Of a DNA stretch of 64,000 nt, positions 24,949 through 35,603 are shown one piece after another. Position 1 is the first letter of the stretch, and the number at the start of each line of letters is the position of its first letter. The notes beneath the pieces were generated by a model. That model had not been told where the DNA came from. It ran no database searches and worked only from the letters and a program-made list of their open reading frames with translations. This stretch comes from Megaleporinus macrocephalus (Eukaryota > Chordata > Actinopteri > Characiformes > Anostomidae): assembly GCA_021613375.1 (NCBI GenBank), contig CM038703.1:22370194-22434193 (forward strand), in the 5' to 3' direction. A program made the translations under genes and the position numbers.

Positions 24949-27900
24949 TTAAATAACTACACACTGTGCTAGTGTTGTTTAAAATACTGATGTATCAATA
25001 TATCAACACTCATTCTAAAAATTTTAAACAGTGCTAATATGCATTTCCTTGCAGTACTGATTCTGTGACACAGCTACGTTTTGCTAAAATGGCAACTATA
25101 GTCGGTATTTCGACAAAGAATACTGCAGCACATACTTATAGTTATCTCCCTAGGTAAAACTGTGGGTAGGAATTTTTGATAGGCTTAATAAGACTAATAG
25201 AAAATGCTATTAACACTAAACACATAGGCAGGATACTTTGTTAGTCCATTCAGGCTGATGAACATAAAAAAAACACACTCTATACCGTATACTAATGATG
25301 TGCAAATGCAAGGTAAGACCACGTGATTGGTAGGACGAACTGGTAAAACACTAGTTAACAGCTCTGCAAGTGCTCTTGACTGACAAAGAAAAAGCATTTA
25401 AAAATGACCTCCGCATTTATTTATTTAAACAACTGAACACGCCTCATGTTTTTTAGAATTTAGCATTAGGTAGATACAGCTCTTGATACATGCAATTGTA
25501 TTGCTATTATATCCTGTCTCAAGATATTATCTGCATTGCCCTTGTGATCATTAACCTCATATTAGTTGCTGAAAAAAAATGCCACACATGCATCTTTTAT
25601 AGGTATAGGTTTTAAATGATTGTATGTGGTGTACAAAGTCATTGTTATAATGTTTTTATTTGAATGTGTGTTTTGTTTCTCTCTTTGGTACACTAAATCA
25701 TGCCAATGTCCACTAAATGTTCTAAACTCATTCTATATTAGTCTACTATGTTTACAGTTATTTTTTTCTCAAAAATACTGAGGCATATGGCAAACTAAAA
25801 TACCTTAACAAAACGTTGTGGTAAAAAAAAACTTCCAGAACATTCAGGCAATAGCTAAAAAAAAAAAAAATGAATGCTTTCAAATTCAAATAGGCACAGG
25901 CTAGCTCTCTACCTGGATTCCAGAGATCTAAAATCTCACCTTGGTGTATTAACAGACTTGGGTCTCAGCAGTCTTGTGAAAGTAGTTATTTAATCAGCAC
26001 TTTATCACAGACATGGTTAGCTTAACAGATGCTAAAATAATACCCGCTTAGGGGAAGCATACAGTCCAGTGACGGACGTAGGAGTGAAACTGAATGTGTG
26101 CTGTGGTGTGTGCAGAGAATGAGTGGCTCTGATATGTGTTGCTCTTTGCAGTGGCTGAGCTGCTATCTCGCTTAGGTTTTGGAGGTTTTCTCTGATTCTG
26201 ACTCTTTTCTGATTGTGCTACCTATCAGTCAGCTCTCACACCACCACCAATCAGTGAGCCCTCGAAAATGTAAATGGCTAGAATGTGTTTGTTTATTTGA
26301 TCAGACATAGAACAAAAATTTGACACAGCATAATCTTTAAATATTGTTGGCTTGACATATTTCCATCATACAGCCCAATCACGCTAGATGCTTTTTTAAT
26401 CTGCTCAGTTTAAAACAGAATATAATAGCATTCTGTTATCCTTATGTAATTTGCAATTAGACCTGTAACATTTATGTCTTCTCTTTTAAATGTACCATTT
26501 ACAGTCTTAGCTTAATTCTATACTTTTACCTTATTTTTAACTTACCTTTGTCGTTTCTCATTTGTAAAGCACTTTGCCTGAAATGTTAATCTTTACAATT
26601 TGGGTAATTAATGAATTTAGGCAGCTTACAGCCACATCAGAAAGACAAGTAAATTTTTTACCCACATGCAGTAAGAATTTCACAGTTACAAGAGATGGCT
26701 GCATCTTGGGGTCACCTATTCTCCCAAACTATAATTAGATGTCACCTTATGCCCGCATCCAAATAATATCTCTAAATCCAGACACTTCCAAACTTTGACA
26801 GCAAGCTTCCAAATCCTTTGCCCTAAACCCTGCTGAGCTCACAAGGTCAATTTTCATAAAAGAATCAAACTTGTGTGCTCATCTTTTTCAATATTTCAAT
26901 ATTGCAGGGCAGTAATATCAGCAAATACTGATGAGCTGCGGTTTGGGGGTATTGATGTAAAGTTCTTGAAAAAAAAAAAAAAAATTAAAACTATGATAGG
27001 ATGATACCTAACTGTGGAGCCGAAACCAATGTGAATCACACTTATACCGAAACAAACATGCAAAATGTGTCCAAAAATATAACCTAATCATTATAAGAAT
27101 AACATAACACAAACAAACAAATTGGAAAGGTAATTAACAGAAACCAAAATCCAGTAGCTTCACCCCCACATGCCTTGAAGATTAGATCAAAAAACAGCTA
27201 CCTACACAATCTCTTCAGTGACACCACATCAAAAAATTTGATATTGAATTCTATTAACATCACTAAGTGTTTTATTTCCTGTCTATCAGGGGTTGTATAC
27301 GGCCAGCATCAGCAGTAAAATGCACCCATTTAGGCTGAAGTTATAAGATGTGTTTTACCCAGGACTGCAGCACAAGTTGAGTCCAGTCAGTTGGGTGTGC
27401 AAGCTATTTATATTTATTCATATCAGGACAAGGACCTTTTAAACTAAACTGTATTACGTATATAAAACCACAAATTGCGTATGTGGACCTAAAGTACTTA
27501 AATGTGCAATATGGATCCCTATAAATACATTTTATCTCAGTATCAGCCGATACTCTGGGTTTTGTTTCTGTCATTGGGAAAGAAAAGCGTCTTTTGCCAC
27601 CTTTATCCCAAATATAAGATTGATTGGGCATCTAAAAAATATATATATATTTTCATTTTAATAAACACAATTTTCTTCCTATTTGGGCAAAAAATGAAGA
27701 TACAGCTCCAGTTTTCTGAAAACAGATTGTGTACATCCACATTGTTTACATTACTTTCCTGCATTTAGCAGATACAAGTCAGGATATTGTTGTAGTTAGG
27801 TTGTTGTAAGTATTGTTGTAATATTATCAGTCTATTAAAGTAATAAGATTCTTTTAAACAAGTACTTAAGTACTAATTACTCAAAAATTCAGTACTCAAA

Positions 27901-28091
27901 AAGCCCTCTATTCACATTTTTGGACATAAAAAAACAAACCCACCCATGAACCTTTCCTATAGGTTTACCTGCAAACTACAAAATGTACTAATGCATAATA
28001 TATAGTACGGCTCTTTTGTACATTACAAGCTGTAAGGCTGCGTTTACGGGTCCTGGCATTCTAGTACTATTAATGCATGCACCAGGCTTAC

Positions 28092-28250
28092 CTCTTCATC
28101 TGATGTATCCTGCTCATACTCATCCACCTGAGAAGAAATTTTCAGCCCACTGTCTGTGCCTGGCTTCACACTCCTCTCTTCTCCTTCTCCTTCTACAAGC
28201 GTATTCTTTTTCTTCCTCAGTTGTCTGGTCTTGGTGGTTTTCTCAGCAGG
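28092..28250 (-). CDS. bop1: bop1 coding exon 3
   Basis: 53 codons in phase 0. The acceptor (minus strand) is TTCTTCCACAG, complementary to 28251 onward; the donor GTAAGC is complementary to 28086-28091. The product is Lys-rich, then acidic, ending DEYEQDTSDEE as in the family. Confidence 0.92.
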
Positions 28251-31200
28251 CTGTGGAAGAAAATGTAAATGCTTAATAAAGTGAATAAAAACACTTCCCT
28301 AACTTTAACATGCAACATACACATGCACCAGTCAATGTATTCTTAAAAGTTCAACAAGGTGCAAAACTTCAAAACATAATTCCTCAGAGGGTACACATGG
28401 TAAAAGGTTTAGGAGTGCAGAGATGCGCCGTGCAGCCGGGATTCAGGTTCACGCCCCATCTGTGGCACGGGCCACACAACCGGTTGTGTTCTCAGCTGTA
28501 AGAAGAAGCTGCAGGATTCCCCTCTCTCCTGGTGCTAGCTCAATGTCCAGGAAGCTGGAAGGCTGCATGGTTCAGAATTGATCATTTTCCTCAGGGGGAC
28601 AGCATTTGATAGCCCAGCCTGTCTGGTGGTCTACAGGACACCCACTCAACAGATATGGCATGTTTCTGTTTGCATTCTTTGTTTGTTGGTGTTACCATAG
28701 ACATGCATAAGAGGCTTCCTACACTAGATCTGGAAAGACGTCTTGTGAAAAACAACCTTACTGTTCCACTCCAACCTATCTTCCCCCAAGATTTTCCATT
28801 TCTCAGACCTGAAATCTAAATCCTTCACAGTAACTTGACAGTGTGCAGGTGGGGGGTATGAATTCTGCTTTTCTTTTCATGTACCCAGCACCATGTTATT
28901 TACACAGATAGCACTACAAACACAGGGCTGTGGTAGAGACAGCGGAGATGACAGCCTGTGGCAGTGTCCCATCTCTCAGAAGAGGCAGAGCCAGTCTTAA
29001 AACGAACGCTTTGAGCTTTGGCGTGTCCCTGGAGGCAACAAGAGGCAGGTGAGGAACCTATGTTGATTTACGGCTCCGGGGAGTCCTGATATCTTTTGGA
29101 GCACAGTGCTAAGTGAAACACTTCCTCCCCAATGCCTAGTTAAATCCACATCAAGCTAGCTGAGCCGTTTCAAACAGATGGCCTTAGGTAACCTGGGGAG
29201 TGGACGTTTCTTTCCTGCTGGCCCTGAAGAGCTAAACACAAGGTGGAAAAAATAAGATTTTAGCTTGTGTCATTAAAACGGTGTAATAATGCACTGTTAC
29301 ATTGTAGAACATTCTGAAGAAGTGATAACTCATCATGAATAATGGACACTGAATAACTAACACTGTCCAAGGCAAACACACTTTTTAAATGCAAAAGTTG
29401 TGCAAATGATCAACGCCAAAAGCACCACCCCAATCCCAACAAAGTTGTTTGTGTGAGCATTTTTCTTCATCTGCATTGAATCACTGACAAAGAGCATTAA
29501 TTACAGGCAAAGATATTCTGAAATGAGAAAAGCAATCTGACCATGCTCCATTACAGAAAGCAGACAACAGGCCTGTTGGTCAGCTGCAACATTAAAGTCG
29601 TACTAAGGAGGACAACAGCCCCTAACATAACTTAACCAAATGATGGCCAAACCAGATGGGCTTAAAGCAATGGATTCAGTCTGAAAAACCGCTCACAGTC
29701 CAGCCCACTGCCCACTTAACCACCTCATTCGTGCAAAGGACAGCATCAGACAAATGGGGTTACTAACAATGGAGAAGCACTTTGACCTGTTCCAAACTTT
29801 GGACACCAACACTACTCCTGAAGAGACCATTTTTTATGTGACAGGTCAAACAACAAACTGCGTTCTGTGTGCACTTGAAATATAGCAACAAATCGAATAA
29901 TCAAAACATTAAAAACTTTAATAATCAAACTTTTCAGGGTCTACTACTCAGCTGACATGGTGATGAGATCTTTGTTTCAAGGTAAGGAACATGCAACATT
30001 AATATCAATTCAAGGTAGATCAATCTCTTTAGCCTGGACTGTCACAAAAGTATTATAAGAATACAGTTGTGTCATTAAACTCTCTAACATGCATCTAAAA
30101 TCACTTTGGAAGAGCAGTCACAGCACTCACTTGCTTGCTTTTGTGTTTGGTGTGTTGAAACAAACTTTCAGAGCCATAGAACTTGTAAAAAGTCATTTTT
30201 CAGCTTTTTTTAATTAATGTATTATCTATGCAGAGGCACACCCCTAAACATCCACGCAAATAATGATGAATGAATGAATGATTCATTTTATCCAGATAGA
30301 ACGGAATAAACGTATAAAAATACAGCAATAGCAGTTATTTTTGCTTGTTAAGCTGCAATGTATCGACCATAGCATTGGCTAAGACTTGCTGCTTAATATA
30401 TAAAAAAAACTAGTCAATCATTCTGGCACATTCTTATGATGGAAATAAGCTGCAGTTGATAGGGTTGCAACTTTGTTTTTTTTTTCATTCATTAAACAAA
30501 GCTACGGAGTTAGCTAGCATTAAACAAAGCTACAAAGTCAACGAGCTAGCTATACAAGTGTCTAGATCAAGGAGATCCCCAACAGGCCAGTTCGGCTTTT
30601 GCAAACATTGGCACCAACCTTGTTTTTTTTTTCCTCCAAAAAAGAATTGTAACTTACTCAATTATCTTTTTACTGAGGTAAGAGAAGGTAGTTTTTTTGC
30701 CACTGATTTAAACAAGAACACAGAACTGCAGCATGCCGAAGATGAGAGCCTCAGTCAGCTGAGCAGAGGCTCGGACCTGGTCATGTTAATAAGCACACTG
30801 GAACAGATAAAATGTACAAGATTTACAGGTTCTGTGATTGTTATTTGATTTGGGAATCTGCTGGCGCACTTGGAAATGGCTATTTAGGTCAGACATAACA
30901 ACTGGACTACTACTAATAATAATAGTAATAATAATAATAGTACTAATAATAATAATAGTAGTAATAACACTAATAAGTCTCTTAGGGTAATTATTCAAAA
31001 TGCATCTTAGAACAATGGGTTAATTAACGTACTGATCCAGCCATTATGATCAAGATTATCACATCACTGTTGAGTAACACTGGACTGACTTTAAACAAAT
31101 TATTGCTTACAGGAGAGGGCAACGATATACTTTACTTTCAATGTAACTAATGGTTTTTTTTCAAGCTATTTTGTAGCATTTCCTTTGGTTTACTGCCAAG

Positions 31201-34003
31201 AAATTATCACACAAGTTACATGCCAGCTGCTGCGTTTAACTGATGTAGAAAACAAAAATAGACAAAAAAAAAAAATGGAGATACAGATTTTTCTTTGGAG
31301 AGCCAAGATATTTCCACTGCATGGATCTAGTGCTGCTCTAAGTTTTAAGACAGGTTACAATTAGCCACTGTACTTTAAACCTTAACCCCGATCCTTTTGA
31401 ACAAATACTCAGAGTAGCATGTTTAAGTTAGAAGCCTTAATGGTTATGAATAACCTAACTCTGAGCGATCAGACAATGGTTTGGAGCAAATCTTGTAATG
31501 AATTGGAACCATCGAGCTTCAGGACATCCGTTTCAAATCTGAGCACCTCCAGTGGCCTTTTAAGCAAGCACACACACGCCTACACGTCCACCAACACGCA
31601 CGGTTAGCACACACGCCAGCCCATAACATGTTTTTAAAGCGTGTTGGCTGACTGTCCAGGGTTCCGCTCCGCAGTCCCCAAGTCTCCTATTATTCTGCTG
31701 CTTCCTGTTAACTGCAGATGAGTTATTGTGTGAGCCGTGAGTGGAACAATCGGAAACCACTCATCAGGACCCACACTGATGCTTAATTAACATCTGACCC
31801 AATCATCTAAGGCCCACTAGAGTCTGAAGCACTTTCTAGACTGCAGGAGACTACAGGAAGGTAAACTACCCTCCCTCAGTCTAGGAACAGACATCTTGCG
31901 TCTTACTGATGGAAGCAGACCAGACGTGTCTGCGGAGTGCCACTGGTGCGTGGGCGTGTGTTTGTGAGAGAACGAAGTCTTCCTGGTAAGATGAACCCCG
32001 TTTCGCCCCCTCAGCTCTCACCCCCGTCCCCATTTCATCTTCCCACCCACTCGCCCGGCGCGAGCACGGCTGCTGCTGGATCGGAGCCGCCGCTGCTGGG
32101 CCGGTGGGAAAGCTCCCAGGGACCATAAAAGTTCTCCAGCAGTCGCATTAACTTCTGCCTGGTGTGCGTCAGGCCCCAGATCCTTCATGCTCAAAAGGCC
32201 CCCGACCAGGGGAGCAAGATGGATTAAAAAGCTGAAGCAGGAACAATGCAGCCCACTGACTGACCCCGACTCTAGACAAAGATGGCAAGGTTTCAGATTT
32301 GCTGGTGTCTCATGATCACAGACATCTACTGTTTAACTTCTAAGCTTAACTCTTTCTTGCAGTGATCAAGGGCCCCAGGTATTTACACTAAAGTAAAATT
32401 ATCAATAAAAGATTTACATTTTCCAACCATAGTCCAAACTACATGGTACAGCAATGCAATATATAACTCTTCAGTAGAGCTCAATTGAGAAGTACTACTC
32501 AACAAACTGCTATAAAGTGGGGGTCTGTTTCACAAAGAACTAATACATGCAACTAAAAATTTCTGGCAGACAACGCTACAATTGATGACTGTCATTTTAC
32601 ACAGACTAAATCTGAGAATCTCACATGGCAACATACCAATGCAACCACAGTAAAACAGGTCAGCAGATGTATATGAGAAACATTGGCACCATCTCATCTA
32701 ATTAGTACCAGTTCCATCCTGCTAGAGGGCGGTAGTGAGAGCCCAGAGAAATGAAAGTGGCAGTATAGCCTGGACCTTCAGGATTAAATGTTAAAGAAAA
32801 TCCGGTTCCAAGAAATTAAGTTAACTAACCAGGTTAGTTCTCAAAACACAGCTTGTGCATACACAATCAACAGCTTTCAAATTCTACATCAAAACTATAT
32901 GTATTGCAAATGACATCAGACAAATCCATAACAAAATTAGATTCAAGACATTAAACTACAGAGCTGTTCGCACCTCTGAGCTCTTCAGTGTGCGTAGGTT
33001 CTGTTCTTATCTAAGATCAAATGTCAAATAGGAAAAATTTTGAATCTTTGTAAAAACTATGTAAATTTGTTTTAAGAAGAAATGTCTTTCTACGGACTGT
33101 TGCTATGCAAGAATGACCATCAAGAGTGTAAAACAGACAGATTATACAAAGTGAAACAGTGCAGTGACATTGTTCTGGTCAAGGGCATTAGTTTGTGTAT
33201 CACTGTAAAAAAAAACAACAAAAAAAAAACTTCTACCAGATCTCAAAGTGAAGATTTGCTGTTTGAGAAATGTCCAGCCTCCCAGGTTAAATAGAGATTA
33301 TTTACTTTTTATATAGTTGTGTCTCTAGGCGATTGCTTTGTAATTATAAGATCAAAAGTTGGGACAAATGAACAAATGAACCTAAAATCAAATGACAAAA
33401 GTATGATGACTGACAATGTTCATGGTAGTCATCCTTCTGTCACAGAATTTGATCACATGGAAGTGACAGGTGTAAACAGCTCGTCTGGCTGTCCACTTGT
33501 AAACAGATCACAAGAGACAAAGCCCACACATCGAGCAAGAACAAGTCAGCAGACAACCTCCTTTCTTCTCATCACTTCAGTCTCTCTTTAGTTTTTTTAG
33601 ATAAGTCGCTTATGACTTTTTTCCAGTTTGTTTACGCTGGAAACCAGCATTCATGTGACATACACATGTCTGTTTTAGTGATAACCTGATTAAAGTTCAC
33701 ACAGAATCCAAAATATAAATTTTTTTGATGACAATAGTAGCTAAGTTTTTCAGTTTTCTCAGCAGAAGTAAAAACACAAATTATGGTGAAAACATATTGC
33801 GACTAGGGCTGGGCGATATGGGAAAAAATCTTATCACGATAATTTTTTTCATATCAGTCGATATCGATATATATCACATATAAATAAAATCACTATTTCC
33901 TTTTTACTTTAAGTGAGATATGAAGGTATCAAATTTTTTTTTTCTTAAATTGTTTTTTATTTTTAGACAAATGTACTATAGAACATTACACAACTGTATT
34001 AAC

Positions 34004-34047
<44 letters not shown>

Positions 34048-35381
34048 TGTATGTGTGTATGTGTGTGTGTGTAATACAGTTGTGTAATGTTGTGTATATG
34101 GGGCAGTATGATATGTATTAGTATTAGTATTATTATTATTATTAGTATTAGTATGAACAGTATTCACACACAGACACTGTGTTAAGCAGGCTGTTACTGG
34201 CCCTTTAAGGGCTGAGAAAAGGACTCATAGCGGTGAGTCGACTCTCTATCGGCTCAAATGGTGAGTTCGTATAGCGATTCTGTTTCGGTAGAAAAAAAAA
34301 GTTTCCCTGCTCAGGTTTTTAGATTATAAAGTCAACTTTGTCTCAGCGTTCTCACTCGAACTCATACAGTATACATGTTTATGTTTATCGATTATGAAAT
34401 TACGTCGATTAGCATAACGTGCGTCGATGCGTCGCTAATGTGGCCGCGCCCACTGAAAGCATGGATTTATCCGGAACGCGAGCTGCAGCTACAAACAATC
34501 GCTCACTTACATCTAAAGTTGTGGGAGTGTTTCACACAGAAACACAACAGTGTGGTGCTCTGTCAGCTCTGCACAACACATCTGTACAGCTGCTACACAC
34601 GAGACCTTGAAGCTCAAACACCCCGTAGCGCTTTATCAACACAGCAGCAAGACAGCACCTGTTTACTAGTTGTTCTTATTTTAGCAGATTATTTTAAGAT
34701 TACTGACACATGTAACATGTTTCTTTCAGTAGTAATTAACGTTTTCTGTCGTTGTTTTTTCTTTTTTCGTTCTCTCTGCTCGACTGTGGTGTCTGCAGTA
34801 ACTTATTACTAGCGCGTGGGTTAAGCTGCCGCTACGCCTACACTCTGAGCTGTGTGCTTCAACCAAACACGAAGTGGCTGGAACTCCAGTTCAGCCACCT
34901 GATTGGTTGGGGTGGCGCTATTCTCATTCTCATTGGCTGTTTGTGTTGTCTCTCAAAACACGGACGGAACTTTATTCTATCGACTACGCCTTACAGTTCT
35001 ATCGAGGAAATGTTATTTCGCGATAATTATCGTTGTCGTTTTATCGCCCAGCCCTACTTGCGACTGTAATTTTTGCTCTTCGTCTGAGAGAAGAGGTAGA
35101 GCAGGCTCAACTCCAGCTCTCAAGCTAAGGGTTTTAGTCTAGGCACTAGCCTTCTGAATGAAATTCCCAAAGCAATCCTCAGTGAAAGGTGCGCTGCATA
35201 TTGTCTCTGTCCAAAGAAAATTAAGTATCTGCAGAATAGTAACTGACTGAAAGAACCTCAGACACAACAAACAGACAGGCAGACTTAGCTTACTAAGTCA
35301 GCTTTAGCTCGCCAGGATGCTTAGAATAGGGCAGGGTGAGCTAGGCAAGCCCTGTGACTGGAGAAATATTACACACACCCC

Positions 35382-35437
<56 letters not shown>

Positions 35438-35551
35438 AGGGCTGCACCTAATGATTAACTTTTTCATTGATTAATCTAACGACAATTTTTATATTACTCT
35501 AATGTGTGTTAGGAATTCATTTTTTAAATTCTTTTGTTATTGATTTCTAAC

Positions 35552-35603
<52 letters not shown>

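Larger units (their letters stand above)
7541..28091 (-). other. bop1: bop1 intron 3, 3' flank of scx
   Basis: About 20.5 kb of bop1 intron downstream of scx. It is mostly AT-rich, with no open frame longer than chance that shows splice sites or a recognisable domain. I searched the minus strand here for further bop1 exons and saw none, so bop1 exon 4 should lie left of position 1. GC-rich islands near 9.1-9.3, 12.8-13.3, 14.9-15.2, 21.0-21.6 and 23.6-24.0 kb stand out and are candidate conserved non-coding elements. Confidence 0.75.
33804..35056. mobile_element. hAT-like transposon, about 1.25 kb, with 8-bp target duplication
   Basis: The ends are inverted repeats: tagggctgggcgata at the left and tatcgcccagcccta at the right. 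The flanking 8-mers attgcgac (33796-33803) and cttgcgac (35057-35064) match at 7 of 8 positions, the target-site length of hAT elements. The interior holds an internal palindrome and a broken transposase remnant near 34.4-34.8 kb, so the copy is non-autonomous. Confidence 0.8.

Noticed and set aside
1..28091. Additional bop1 exons (BOP1NT or WD repeats) on the minus strand
   Set aside because: Looked for the expected sequence after DEYEQDTSDEE and for WD-repeat motifs; none were seen. They should lie beyond the left edge.
34375..34812. 145-codon plus-strand frame as a host gene
   Set aside because: It lies inside a transposon with inverted ends and contains only a frameshifted BED-finger remnant.
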